This document shows, piece by piece, positions 54,245 through 63,746 of a DNA stretch of 64,000 nucleotides. Positions within the stretch are counted from its first letter, which is position 1; each line of letters begins with the position of its first letter. The stretch lies in assembly GCA_965228615.1 (NCBI GenBank), contig CBDDHT010000004.1, positions 2,108,001 to 2,172,000 on the forward strand, in the 5' to 3' direction. The DNA comes from CBDDHT01 sp965228615 (GTDB lineage: Bacteria; Pseudomonadota; Alphaproteobacteria; Rhizobiales; Methyloligellaceae). The translations under genes and the position numbers were made by a program. The notes beneath the pieces are model-generated. The model was not told where the DNA came from. It did no database searches and saw only the letters and a program-made list of their open reading frames with translations.

Positions 54245-56080
54245 ATGCAGACAAATGAAGGCTCGTGGCGCCAGTTCGATTGCACGATCGAAAAGCAGAT
54301 CGGTGTCGCGATGAGGGACGGCACGACACTGTATCTGGACATTTATCGCCCGGAACGCGACGGCGCGGCTGTCGATGGCACATGGCCCGTCCTGCTGGAA
54401 CGCTCGCCATATGACAAATCTCGGCCGTCACACGCAATCACGGGGCGCTTCTTTGCTCAGCGCGGATACATCTATGTCGTTCAGGATGTTCGCGGACGTT
54501 GGTCGTCGGATGGAGAGTTCGCATTTCTGCGCCACGAAGCAGACGATGGACACGACACGATGCAATGGCTCGCCGATCAGCCATGGTGCGGCGATAGAAT
54601 CGGCACGCTCGGGATCTCATACACGACCGCAACACAGCAGGCGCTGGCGGTACGAAACCCGCCGAAGCTATCGACACAGACACTCTTCGATGGTCCCTAC
54701 AATTACTTCCGTCAGACCATGCGGCACGGCGGCACTTGCGAATATGGCATTGCCTTCCAGTATGTCGTGTTCATGGCAAGATCTTCCAAGCAGGCCATCG
54801 CCGACCCACAGGTCAAACGCCAACTCGATGAGATGTGGACGTCGCTCACGACATGGCTTGAGCATCAGCCCTTGCGACAGGGCGCATCGCCGCTCCGGCT
54901 CACGCCTGACTATGAGCAATGGTTCTTCGATATGCTCACCCGGTCCGACTATGACGATTATTGGAAGACGCCGGACCTATGCATCGAAGAATTCATCGAC
55001 GACTATCCGGACATACCGATCCTTCTCGAGACTTCCTGGTACGGGCATCATATTACGGCGACGCTCTGGAAGTATGCCGAACTCAAGAAGCGGCACCGCA
55101 CGCCCAAAAAGCTGGTGATCGGAACCTGGCTTCACGGCGCGGACATGTTCACGCAGTCATGGGCCGGAGATGTGGATTTCGGGGCGGACGCTGCCCTTGA
55201 GGATAATAACAGCCTGCGGCTACGCTGGTTCGACGAGCATCTGAAAGGCCTTGCGACCGGCCTGGATCATGAAGCACCGGTCAGGCTGTTCGTCATGGGT
55301 GGCGGAAGCGGCAGGCGCGACACGATGGGCCGGCTGATGCATGGCGGGCGCTGGCGAGACGAGCAGGAGTGGCCGCTCGACCGCGCTCGGGACAAAGTTC
55401 TCTATTTGCATCCAGGCGGGTTGCTCTCACCCGAACGGGCGCCATCGGATACGCCTCCGGACCAGTACGATTTTGACCCGAGTAACCCTGTCCCGACGGT
55501 TGGCGGGAACTTTGCAAACTATGGCACCTCTGGCTTCCTGGAAGGCGGTGGCTTCGATCAGAAGAGCGGCACGATGTCAGGCGACAAAAGCGAAAAGCTT
55601 CCGCTGTCGGCACGTCCTGATGTACTCGTATTTCGGACGCAACCTCTGGAACAGAACACTGAAGTCACCGGTGTCGTAACGTGCCGGCTTTGGGTGAGTT
55701 CTTCAGCCGTCGATACGGATTTCACGGTAAAATTGATCGACGAGTATCCACCCAATGTGGACTATCCCGACGGCTATGCGTTGAATCTCGGCGATTCGAT
55801 CCTGCGGATGCGCTACCGCGACGGCTTCGAAAAAGCAGTGTTCATGGAAACTGGCGAAATCTACCCGATCGAGCTTCGACTTCAGGCAACCAGCAATGTC
55901 TTCGCACGGCATCACTGCATTCGGATCGATATATCAAGCAGCAATTTTCCGCACTATGACGTCAACCCGAACACAGGCGAACCGCTGGGCCTTCACGGAC
56001 GCAGTGAAATTGCACGCCAGACGATCTTCCACGACGACCAACGTGCCTCATGCGTCGAACTGCCGGTGATCCCGAGCTGA
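54245..56080 (+). CDS. CocE/NonD family serine hydrolase
   Basis: A 611-residue alpha/beta hydrolase of the CocE/NonD (X-Pro dipeptidyl-peptidase S15) family. The N-terminal catalytic domain starts near VAMRDGTTLYLDIYRPE. VQDVRGRWSSDGEF is a family hallmark, and the nucleophile elbow is GISYTTATQ with Ser125. A cap domain follows, the His-containing WLHGAD segment lies near residue 300, and the C-terminal jelly-roll domain has the DTDFTVKLIDEYPP motif. No signal peptide is seen. The ATG at 54245 is preferred to a TTG three codons earlier. The substrate could be an ester or an acyl amide such as a peptide; neighbours give no hint. Confidence 0.92.
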   Translation: MQTNEGSWRQFDCTIEKQIGVAMRDGTTLYLDIYRPERDGAAVDGTWPVLLERSPYDKSRPSHAITGRFFAQRGYIYVVQDVRGRWSSDGEFAFLRHEADDGHDTMQWLADQPWCGDRIGTLGISYTTATQQALAVRNPPKLSTQTLFDGPYNYFRQTMRHGGTCEYGIAFQYVVFMARSSKQAIADPQVKRQLDEMWTSLTTWLEHQPLRQGASPLRLTPDYEQWFFDMLTRSDYDDYWKTPDLCIEEFIDDYPDIPILLETSWYGHHITATLWKYAELKKRHRTPKKLVIGTWLHGADMFTQSWAGDVDFGADAALEDNNSLRLRWFDEHLKGLATGLDHEAPVRLFVMGGGSGRRDTMGRLMHGGRWRDEQEWPLDRARDKVLYLHPGGLLSPERAPSDTPPDQYDFDPSNPVPTVGGNFANYGTSGFLEGGGFDQKSGTMSGDKSEKLPLSARPDVLVFRTQPLEQNTEVTGVVTCRLWVSSSAVDTDFTVKLIDEYPPNVDYPDGYALNLGDSILRMRYRDGFEKAVFMETGEIYPIELRLQATSNVFARHHCIRIDISSSNFPHYDVNPNTGEPLGLHGRSEIARQTIFHDDQRASCVELPVIPS

Positions 56081-56127
56081 CGGCGGACTTATTGACCCGC
56101 AGCCATCGCGCTTGACTGCGGCCGCAA

Positions 56128-56691
56128 TCATGTGAAGCCGTGAACGGCCACGACACCGATCATAACGGTTCCAACCGCCAGCTTCCCTACGGTCCCGAGA
56201 ACACGCCCGATCATGGCGCCTTTGCCGACTTCCATGCTCATTTCGGGCGTTCGGCCTTTCCAGGTCTCGCCGAGATAAGCGCCGAAATAGGCACCGAAAC
56301 CCGCGCCGGCGAGCGCGCCGACCAACGGCCCGATAACGGGAATCGGGACACCGGCCAATGCGCCAAAGATGCTGCCGCTAAAGGCGCCGACCAGGGCCAG
56401 AAAGACGCTGCGCCGGGCGCCCCCTTTTTTTGCGGCCCCTGCTGCACCAGCCATAAACTCGACGACTTCACCGACGATCGCGAGAACCACGAGGATCCCG
56501 ACCGTATCCCAGCTCATCCCGCCATCCGTTCCTTCGCTAACCCAAAGAACGAAAAGCGAGGCCAGTCCAACGATGAACCAATTGCCGGGAAGCATGACGA
56601 AATTCATCGCCCATGCCATCGCACATCCGAGCACCAGGAATACTGCCAATAGATAGTACGTAAGTTCGACTTCAAACATACACTCGCCCAT
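56128..56691 (-). CDS. DUF456 membrane protein
   Basis: A 187-residue integral membrane protein of the DUF456 family. Helices are readable in YLLAVFLVLGCAMAWAM, NWFIVGLASLFVLWV and VGILVVLAIVGEVVEF. A glycine-rich central stretch follows (VFLALVGAFSGSIFGALAGV and AGAGFGAYFGAYLGE), the Gly-zipper pattern of the family, then TPEMSMEVGKGAMIGRVLGT and a last helix. Two ATGs lie near the start (56691 and 56679); the first is chosen, while the second has a GGGCGAG ribosome-site candidate. The function is unknown. It is convergent with the hydrolase gene. Confidence 0.85.
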   Translation of the reverse strand: MGECMFEVELTYYLLAVFLVLGCAMAWAMNFVMLPGNWFIVGLASLFVLWVSEGTDGGMSWDTVGILVVLAIVGEVVEFMAGAAGAAKKGGARRSVFLALVGAFSGSIFGALAGVPIPVIGPLVGALAGAGFGAYFGAYLGETWKGRTPEMSMEVGKGAMIGRVLGTVGKLAVGTVMIGVVAVHGFT

Positions 56692-56952
56692 ATGCAATCG
56701 GCGTACGGGAAAGGAAGTCCCGTCCGCCCACGTCATGTGGCTCGTACCGATGAGATTTGCAAGCGGGATGTCTGGCGGAGTGTTTACGAGCGCGCAATCA
56801 TTTCGGAGTGTCAGAAAGCACCAACGCTGACCGGCGTCGGGCTTGGGTCCGTGCTGCTGCTACGAGCTTTTGGACTGAGACCGGCAATCCGCCGACACTG
56901 GTAGCACTCAACCGGAACAGTTTCGCTTGCCCGGGAACACAATGCGACAGTG

Positions 56953-57384
56953 TCAGTGTTGCTGAACAAGTTGAATCTGATGTGATGTCAAATCATTGAC
57001 GGCTTGCAGCATTTCGGCCGGTTCGATCGGCTTTACGAGATAGCCATCGGCACCGTTCTCGAACGATTCCAGCATGTCGACGGCATCGTCGGACGTGCAC
57101 AGCATCAGTACCGGAATGTCCTTATACTTTTCGTGTTTTTTCAGCGTCTGCAAAACTTCGAATCCGTCGATTCGCGGCATGTTGATATCGAGCAGGATTA
57201 CGACATTCGGCTCGCCCTGATCCCACGAATCCAGAGCTGCAAGGCGCCCAAAAAGATTTCGCGGATCAAGCTCATAAACAAAACCGTTCGTAATCTTTGA
57301 TTGCGACAGCCGTCTCATGGTCATGTAGATGTCGTCTTGGTCGTCATCAACCATCAAGATATTCGTCGGTTTTGCTGTCGCCAT
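56953..57384 (-). CDS. Single-domain response regulator
   Basis: A 143-residue receiver protein without an output domain. MATAKPTNILMVDDDQDDIY carries the acidic pocket, VVILLDINMPRIDGFEVL the phospho-acceptor Asp66, and VLMLCTSDD and YLVKPIEP the conserved Thr and Lys. The insert between the first helix and the Asp (residues 30-60) is long, as in the Rcp1-like regulators that partner phytochrome-type kinases. The ATG at 57384 has AAAGGCGAG upstream. The nearest kinase gene, 57876-59405, is upstream on the same strand beyond about 490 bp, and functional pairing is inferred, not shown. Confidence 0.9.
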   Translation of the reverse strand: MATAKPTNILMVDDDQDDIYMTMRRLSQSKITNGFVYELDPRNLFGRLAALDSWDQGEPNVVILLDINMPRIDGFEVLQTLKKHEKYKDIPVLMLCTSDDAVDMLESFENGADGYLVKPIEPAEMLQAVNDLTSHQIQLVQQH

Positions 57385-57875
57385 AGCACGCTCGCCTTTA
57401 TGCAAACACGATACTCTCGAGTTCTGCCGGGGTTTGCTTCCGGTGACAAATCAAAACCGGACAGATTCGCGCCCGCGATAGAGAGGAAAAGGCTAGCCGG
57501 ATTTCAATAAGTTTTTGCTAAAATTCGAAGCATCCGATTCAGGAAGCCTTAACGTCGTCAGCAGCGCCAATGCGTTGCCGGCATCATCTCTGGAACGCTT
57601 ACACAATTCCCAAGACGCTCGTCCTCACGGACGATCCCGTTTGCTGCTTCGCCCGTCCCGGATTCGACCGGAAATCTGCGCGGTCCAGGACGCGTTTCGC
57701 ACTCAACCGAATTGTCTTGATTGTTCTAAAGCAGTTTCAATGGAAAACGAGTCATTGAAACTGCTCTAGGTCGTTGATTTGACGCTCTTTCCGGGCGCAA
57801 AAGTCGATCAACTTTTGCTGAAAGAGCTCTAGCGAATTTATGAGCCGCCTTCGGTGAATGACGGCACATTGCCCT
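57385..57875. repeat. Intergenic region with two palindromic repeat elements
   Basis: No gene is supported. At 57730-57766 a perfect 13-bp pair (AGCAGTTTCAATG and CATTGAAACTGCT) closes a hairpin. At about 57782-57833 an imperfect hairpin pairs GCTCTTT and GCAAAAGT with ACTTTTGC and AAAGAGC and ends in GCTCTAG. Both resemble dispersed intergenic repeats of Hyphomicrobiales. The palindromes may also stop transcription from the kinase gene. Confidence 0.6.
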
Positions 57876-59405
57876 CTATGACTGAAAGACCTTCTGCATC
57901 TCGAAATCGACAGGCGGAATCGAAATCACGAATGTCGATCCTTTGTCCAATTCGCTCACGGCATCCAATGTCCAGCCATGACGCTCGCAGATCGTGTTGC
58001 ATACAGACAGACCAATGCCCGATCCCGGATAGGTGTTCTTGTCATGCAGCCGCCGGAACGGTTCGAAAATACTGTCTTTGAACGTCATATCGAATCCGAT
58101 GCCATTGTCCTCAACGGTAATGCTCGTACCTTCCCCTTCTTTTGCGTTCATGGTGGAAATCCGGATTTTCGGCCTCCGCGAAGGGTGTCGGTATTTGATG
58201 GCATTGCCGATAAGGTTCCGCATCAGATGCGCGATGGCCGTTGCGTCTCCGTTGATGACGGGCAAACGATCAACATGGATCACGGCTTCCGATTCGGAAA
58301 CCACAATCTCCAGGTCCGACAGAATCTCCTCTGTGACATCCAACAGATCGATGTCCTGTGGCGTGAGATCGCGATTTGCTGTCTTTGAGTAGCCGAGCAG
58401 ATCACGAATCAAACGGCTCATGCGACTACTGGAGCGACGAATGACGTCGAGAAAGTACTGACCGTCCTTGCTCAGCGAACCAACGCAATCTTCGGCAAGA
58501 TATTGGCTGAATTGCTCCAACTTCCGCAGTGGCTCCTGTAGATCGTGCGAGGCGACATAGGCGAAACGTTTGAGATCGGTGTTCGCACGCCGCAGCTCTT
58601 CCACCAGATCGTCCAGCTTACGGGCATTGATTTTCTGCTCTGTGATGTCGAGCAGAACGACAAGTGAGCGCAGAATGACGCCATTGGCATCTTTCTCGGC
58701 GATTGCTGACAAAGAGACATCGAAGACATCGCCAGCCTTGGTTTCGAACTGCAGTTCGACATCTTTGACTGCGCCCTCCCTCCGGTATTGCGGTTGGATC
58801 TTGTGCTGCATCCGATGTGCCGACTCGGCTGCCATGAAAGCGATGATTGGCCGGCCCAAGACCTCATCGCGTTCATAGCCCATCCGGACCAACCAGTAAT
58901 CGCTCACCTTGATCAAGATGCCATCGGCGTCGGCCGAATAGAGCATCGCCGGCGTATTGTTGTAGAGGTGCTCGAAGCGTTGCTCGCTCCGCTGCAAGGA
59001 TTCTTCTGTCTCCTGGTGTTGCCGATGGAGCAACGCTTCACTCAACTCGCGCTCAATAACAAGATCGAGCCGAGGGAGGTTTGTCTTGAGAATGAGGTCA
59101 TTGGCGCCTGCCCGCATCACATCCACCAGACGTTCCTCGCTCAGCGCTCCCGAAACCACAATGAACGGCAAATGAGGCGACGTCTCCTGGACGATCTTAA
59201 GCCCCTCGAAAGCATCGAGCCCCGGCAGGTAAAAGTCGCTTAGGACAATGTCCCACGCCTCTGCTCCAAGCGCTTCTTGGAGTCCACTCGCTGTCTCTAC
59301 ATGCCGGTATGTCAGGTCGTATCCTGCCCGTTTCAAATGCCGAACGAGCAGAATGACATCCGCTTCCGCATCCTCGACAATGAGGGCTCGTAGTGGTTTC
59401 CCCAT
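57876..59405 (-). CDS. REC-PAS hybrid sensor histidine kinase
   Basis: A 509-residue soluble protein. An N-terminal receiver domain (about 1-125) has Asp57 in IVLSDFYLPGLD and the KTNLPRL region in place of the usual KP turn. A PAS domain (about 140-255) has VSDYWLVRMGYERDEVLGRP, very like the second PAS of the kinase at 60-62.5 kb. The HisKA-type dimerisation helix has His287 in YVASHDLQEPLRKLEQF, the form typical of phytochrome-like kinases. The ATPase domain follows with NLIGNAIKYR, DNGIGFDM and GIGLSVCN. The receiver first suggests a phosphorelay input from another kinase. It may signal to the downstream single-domain regulator. Confidence 0.93.
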   Translation of the reverse strand: MGKPLRALIVEDAEADVILLVRHLKRAGYDLTYRHVETASGLQEALGAEAWDIVLSDFYLPGLDAFEGLKIVQETSPHLPFIVVSGALSEERLVDVMRAGANDLILKTNLPRLDLVIERELSEALLHRQHQETEESLQRSEQRFEHLYNNTPAMLYSADADGILIKVSDYWLVRMGYERDEVLGRPIIAFMAAESAHRMQHKIQPQYRREGAVKDVELQFETKAGDVFDVSLSAIAEKDANGVILRSLVVLLDITEQKINARKLDDLVEELRRANTDLKRFAYVASHDLQEPLRKLEQFSQYLAEDCVGSLSKDGQYFLDVIRRSSSRMSRLIRDLLGYSKTANRDLTPQDIDLLDVTEEILSDLEIVVSESEAVIHVDRLPVINGDATAIAHLMRNLIGNAIKYRHPSRRPKIRISTMNAKEGEGTSITVEDNGIGFDMTFKDSIFEPFRRLHDKNTYPGSGIGLSVCNTICERHGWTLDAVSELDKGSTFVISIPPVDFEMQKVFQS

Positions 59406-59507
59406 CGATGCTCCTTAGTCGAACTGGTACGACAGCGGTCTCCCGCACCCTGATCCCAGGATCGGTCCCACATTTCGGAGACATGATTTGGAAATCGCTG
59501 CGCCGTC

Positions 59508-59864
59508 CTAGTCGAATTGCGGCTGCGCGAGAGAAATCGGTTTCGGCGGCCGCGAGCCCAATGGCTGCTGCTCCGCTGCCAGGGTTTTGTCCGGATCGCG
59601 AGACTGTTGGAAAATCATCTCCCCGACACTGCCGCCGGCGGCGATCAGGGACGCCCGCTCGCAGGTCGATGCGATCATCAGCCCTAACGCGTGGAGATGA
59701 CGCTTATTGTAGCAGAATGCTGCGAGCTTTGCTCGCTGTGGCTCGGGAAGGTCTTTTGCAATGTCGACCGCGTCGGGCGGTGTCGATCGATGCAGTTCAC
59801 CCAGGAGCTTCTCCGTGACCGGGCACGGCTCCTCGTTCAAATGTGCAACCAGAGAAACTCCCAT
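59508..59864 (-). CDS. Conserved small hypothetical protein
   Basis: A 118-residue protein from the ATG at 59862-59864. Its core LPEPQRAKLAAFCYNKRHLH followed by LGLMIASTCERASL is a pattern I recall from alphaproteobacterial hypothetical proteins; no function is known. The conserved His/Cys residues (FCYNKRHLHALG, STCE) might bind a metal, but this is a guess. There is no signal peptide or helix. A TTG 87 bp upstream is open but less likely. It is about 100 bp upstream of the REC-PAS kinase on the same strand. Confidence 0.7.
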   Translation of the reverse strand: MGVSLVAHLNEEPCPVTEKLLGELHRSTPPDAVDIAKDLPEPQRAKLAAFCYNKRHLHALGLMIASTCERASLIAAGGSVGEMIFQQSRDPDKTLAAEQQPLGSRPPKPISLAQPQFD

Positions 59865-60092
59865 TGGCCCATTGCCTCCATCGATTGGGCAATAATTAGC
59901 CACTATATTGGTTAACAGACTCTTAATGGAGGCAACAAGACCAATTTTCAAAGCAAATTCGGAGAGCTAAATCAAATTTATATTAGGGTATGCAAATTCA
60001 TTAGCAGCTCTATTGCAATGCCATCGCCCGCGAAACGCACTGAGTTAGCGCAACTTTTTTTTTGGGTGCTCTGACGGCTGTCGAGCCGACTT

Positions 60093-62492
60093 CTAAGCAA
60101 CCTTCTTATCATCAGCGGTTTCCGAACCCGGACCTGCGATCGGCAAACTTACGGCGAATGTACTGCCTTGGCCGACCTGGCTGTCGGCGTGAAGCTTGCC
60201 GCCATGCATTGCAACGAGTTGGCTTACGAGATTGAGCCCAATGCCCGTACCCTCGATCCCAGTCGAGGTCTTGCCTCTGAAGAAACGTTCGCCGATACGG
60301 TCCAGGTCCTCCTTGTCGATTCCGACACCGTAATCGCGAACAGAAATCGTCACAAATGCGCCACTTCGCATTGCAATCACATCGATCTGCGGCGCATCCG
60401 CCGCATATTTGACAGCATTGGAAAGCAAGTTCGTGATGATCTGATCGAGCGCGCCGGAATCCGCCTGTATGCGGTCGGGGAGTCCATCCACAAAGACACG
60501 AAAGCGATGCCCTTGGGCGATTTCCGATACCCGCGAAACATTCTCCTGCAAGATGGCCGCGATATCACAGGACGCGGTCTGAATGGTGAGCTTGCCTTCT
60601 TCCATTTTCGTCGCCGTCAGAGTGCTTTCCATAAGCCTGCTCATGCGGGCGACGGCCGACCGGATCTTGCCGACGCGTGGCAGCAAATCGTCTGCGGTCA
60701 ATTTATTTTGTTCGACCCTCCGCTCGATTCTCTGCGCGCTTGCATCGATGATCGCCAATGGCGTTCGAAATTCATGGCTGGCCATCGATACGAAGTCACG
60801 CTGAAGCTTGTTCAGCTCTTTCTCCTTTTCGAGGGCCTGGCGCAGCTCGACGGCCTTATGCTTAAGGCTCTGCGTCGCGTCATCGACGAGTTCCTGCAAA
60901 TGATCGCGATGGGATTCGAGCTCACGCTCGGCTCTCTTTTGATCCGAGACGTCAAACACGACCGAGAATGTCTGCAACTCACCTTTTTCGGCGCCTGGCG
61001 CTACGATTGCAGACAAGCAAATATCGACCAGTGAGCCGTCCTTCCGGACGTAAATGTAGTCCACATTGTCGACGCCCTTGCCTGCGAACAGTCTTTTGAC
61101 GTTCTTGGCCTGCATGCGTTGAACCGACTCGGCCTCCATGAAGTCGTAGATCGACCGGCCGATGACCTCATCGCGGGAGTAGCCGAGTTTCTTGCACCAG
61201 AAATCGCTGACCTCGACGATCGTGCCATCTGACAGGATCGAATGGAGCATCGCGGGCGTATTGCGGTAAATGAGATTGAGTCGCTTCTGCTCGGTCGAGA
61301 GCTTTGCATTCACGGACTCCATTTCCTGACGCTGCCGCTCCAGGGCCAGGGCGGCTTCTGTCTCCACCGTCCGATCCGACCCCACACCGCGATAGCCTTC
61401 GAACGTACCGGATGCGTCGTAGACTGGCGCACCGCTCAGGGAGAAATGGCAGGTTGGCCCCTCATTCTTGTTCCGACGGTAGCGCAAGTTCCGAAACGCG
61501 CGTTCCGCTTCGACCGCGGCGAAGTGCCGATCCCAATCGCCATCGATCCCGGTTGCGACCTCTTGCCAACTCCGACCGATGATCTCTTCGGACGACAAGC
61601 CGACTATTTTCTCGAAGCCACCGGAGACGAATGTGAAGTGACCCTCTGCGTCGCACTCCCAATTCCAGTCCGTGCCAACTTCGGTAAGACTCTTGTACCG
61701 CTCGCGACTGACACGAAGATCCTGTTCGGCACGAATGCGCTCGACGGCATTGTCTCGGAAAGTCTGGAGAGCACTCGTCATTTCACCGAGTTCGTCCGTG
61801 CCTTCCACACCCTCGAACTCCTCATCGAAGTCATTTCGGGCGACGCGCTTCATCGCCTCTTCCAGCTTGCGCAGTGGTCCGATTGTCTGCGTCGCCAAAG
61901 AGATTGCCAGCAGCAAAGCCAACGCCAAACTGCAGATCAAGGCCAGGCCAGCGAGTTTTTCTGTAAGATCGGTCTGTTCCGAAATCGTCGTCTGGAGACT
62001 GTTCGCTGCCGACACCGTTGCCTTGACCAGTTGATCGAGGTCCTCCTCGATATCGGCTTCGATCGCGCGCATATAATGTGCAGGCCGAATGACCGATGCC
62101 GGCGCATCGCCCAGAAGCGTGAGCATTTCAGCGTGCCAGGCGTCACAAGCCTTCAGAATGTCCTCAAGCGTCTCATTTGCATCCGAAAGTGCAAGGCGTT
62201 TGAGGAGTCCCAACTCACTTCGAAAATCTGAATAGTGCCGCTCGAAGGCGAAGAGCGTGTCCCAGGTGTCAACCAGGTTCGTGAACGACAGGGATTGTCT
62301 TGCAATGTCCCGAGCGGCTCGAAACTGGCTGCCCGCCGCGCGCGCACTTTCGATCGCTGTCAACGGTTTCGATGCGACATGCTCTATTGACTTCGAGAGC
62401 GTCCGAAGACTCGTGGTTGCAAAGACGCCGTAGCCGGCCCCGATGACAATCAGGGCCGCGAAACCGAAGATGATCTTGTGTCTGATCTTCAT
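60093..62492 (-). CDS. Membrane-bound HAMP-PAS-PAS sensor histidine kinase
   Basis: A 799-residue kinase. Membrane helices at about 7-27 and 181-201 flank a periplasmic helical sensor region, followed by HAMP (about 202-255), a first PAS (about 265-378), a second PAS (about 403-520, NTPAMLHSILSDGTIVEVSD), a short coiled coil, HisKA with His573 in MASHEFRTPLAI and a complete ATPase domain (NLLSNAVKYA, DYGVGID, GTGIGLNLV). It begins 9 bp after the stop of the di-haem peroxidase gene, so the two are an operon, suggesting that a periplasmic haem or peroxide-linked event is sensed. No response regulator follows directly. It closely resembles the kinase at 48.4-50.1 kb. Confidence 0.95.
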   Translation of the reverse strand: MKIRHKIIFGFAALIVIGAGYGVFATTSLRTLSKSIEHVASKPLTAIESARAAGSQFRAARDIARQSLSFTNLVDTWDTLFAFERHYSDFRSELGLLKRLALSDANETLEDILKACDAWHAEMLTLLGDAPASVIRPAHYMRAIEADIEEDLDQLVKATVSAANSLQTTISEQTDLTEKLAGLALICSLALALLLAISLATQTIGPLRKLEEAMKRVARNDFDEEFEGVEGTDELGEMTSALQTFRDNAVERIRAEQDLRVSRERYKSLTEVGTDWNWECDAEGHFTFVSGGFEKIVGLSSEEIIGRSWQEVATGIDGDWDRHFAAVEAERAFRNLRYRRNKNEGPTCHFSLSGAPVYDASGTFEGYRGVGSDRTVETEAALALERQRQEMESVNAKLSTEQKRLNLIYRNTPAMLHSILSDGTIVEVSDFWCKKLGYSRDEVIGRSIYDFMEAESVQRMQAKNVKRLFAGKGVDNVDYIYVRKDGSLVDICLSAIVAPGAEKGELQTFSVVFDVSDQKRAERELESHRDHLQELVDDATQSLKHKAVELRQALEKEKELNKLQRDFVSMASHEFRTPLAIIDASAQRIERRVEQNKLTADDLLPRVGKIRSAVARMSRLMESTLTATKMEEGKLTIQTASCDIAAILQENVSRVSEIAQGHRFRVFVDGLPDRIQADSGALDQIITNLLSNAVKYAADAPQIDVIAMRSGAFVTISVRDYGVGIDKEDLDRIGERFFRGKTSTGIEGTGIGLNLVSQLVAMHGGKLHADSQVGQGSTFAVSLPIAGPGSETADDKKVA

Positions 62493-62501
62493 GCGGGCGA
62501 C

Positions 62502-63536
62502 CTAGTGCGGGAGCGTCGGAAGTGCGACGGGTTCGGACCCGCTATCCAGTGTGCGCAAGAATGCGATCAGATCTTGCCGCTCCGACCGCGTGAGTGTGAA
62601 TGGCACCATCTTGTCAGAGCGAGAGGGGCGATCTATCCCACCCGACTGATAATGATCGATGACCGCATCGACGTCAGTCAGCGAACCGTCATGCATGAAC
62701 GGCTTTCTTCGCGTGAGATTGCGAAGACTCGGCGTTTTGAACGCATGCAAGTTTCGACGGTTGCTGCTGTCGACTGCTGCCCGACCGACGTCGGTTGTAT
62801 CCAGGCCGATATCGTGAAACTTGTTGTCGGTAAAGTTCCAGCCCCTATGACATCCCGCACAGGCAGCCTTTCCGTTGAAGAGACGAAAGCCGCGTTTGGC
62901 CGCCGACGAGATCGCGACCTTGTTGCCATCGATCCATCGATCGAAGGAAGAGGGCGATGAAACGATCGTTCGCTCGAAGGTCGCGATCGCCTTTAGAATA
63001 TTGCGTTGGTTCAGCCCGTCTTCAGGAAACGCTCTGTCGAACCAGAACCGATAGCCCTCTATGGCGCCAAGCCGTTTCACCAATGCCTCCATCGGCATGT
63101 TCATTTCTTCATGAGCTGTGATCGGGCCTGCTGCCTGCTCTTCCAGGGTGGACGCCCGTCCATCCCAGAAAAAGCTTGTAACCCATGCCAGATTGACTAC
63201 GGACGGTGCATGCCGCTTCAGTTTCGTGTTCTGAGCACCGATGGCTTTTGGGAGCGGCGCTTCCCAGCCGAATGAAGGATTGTGACAACTCACGCAGTTC
63301 ATGTTCTGCGCCTTGCTCACGCGAACATCGAAGAACAGCATCTTTCCAAGTGCCGCTTTGGTGCGGCTATAGGGATTGTCTTTCGGAAAATGTATGACCG
63401 TCGGCCGCTGATACTGCGCCTTGAGACTGGCGGGACTGGCGGGCTCGGGATCGGCATGCCCAGCCCTGACCGTCAGTGCAAGGACGACGCCAGCAACGAC
63501 AACCCAAAGCATGCCTGCGCGCCGGCCACGTGCCAC
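62502..63536 (-). CDS. Di-haem cytochrome c peroxidase
   Basis: A 344-residue periplasmic di-haem peroxidase of the CcpA/MauG superfamily. A signal peptide (MLWVVVAGVVLALTVRAGHA) precedes the mature start. The haem motifs are CVSCH at 81-85 and CAGCH at 226-230, and the segments VNLAWVTSFFWDGRA and FKTPSLRNLTRRKPFMHDGS are typical. The length is normal for the family. It reduces hydrogen peroxide with electrons from cytochromes, or, if MauG-like, oxidises a protein substrate; sequence alone does not decide. It is the first gene of an operon with the PAS kinase, with which it may be linked by signalling. It differs strongly from the larger relative at 45-47 kb. Confidence 0.93.
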   Translation of the reverse strand: MARGRRAGMLWVVVAGVVLALTVRAGHADPEPASPASLKAQYQRPTVIHFPKDNPYSRTKAALGKMLFFDVRVSKAQNMNCVSCHNPSFGWEAPLPKAIGAQNTKLKRHAPSVVNLAWVTSFFWDGRASTLEEQAAGPITAHEEMNMPMEALVKRLGAIEGYRFWFDRAFPEDGLNQRNILKAIATFERTIVSSPSSFDRWIDGNKVAISSAAKRGFRLFNGKAACAGCHRGWNFTDNKFHDIGLDTTDVGRAAVDSSNRRNLHAFKTPSLRNLTRRKPFMHDGSLTDVDAVIDHYQSGGIDRPSRSDKMVPFTLTRSERQDLIAFLRTLDSGSEPVALPTLPH

Positions 63537-63746
63537 AAGTTTCCCCCCAACATAACGCGAATATATCCACCCGCGACGGGCTCGATATTATGCTGGAGGC
63601 GCTAAAATAGTGTTTATACACGCCAAGGGTGCAGTCGTCCGCCGTTCGGCCCGCCTGAGAACCAACAATTCTATTTGTTATCCAAGAGGATGAGCGCGGC
63701 GCCCCTTGCCTATGGAGCCGTTCACGACACTGAGAGCCGCTTTGCT

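Noticed and set aside
61242..62231. A 329-codon frame on the + strand
   Set aside because: It is antisense to the membrane kinase; the kinase motifs are unambiguous.
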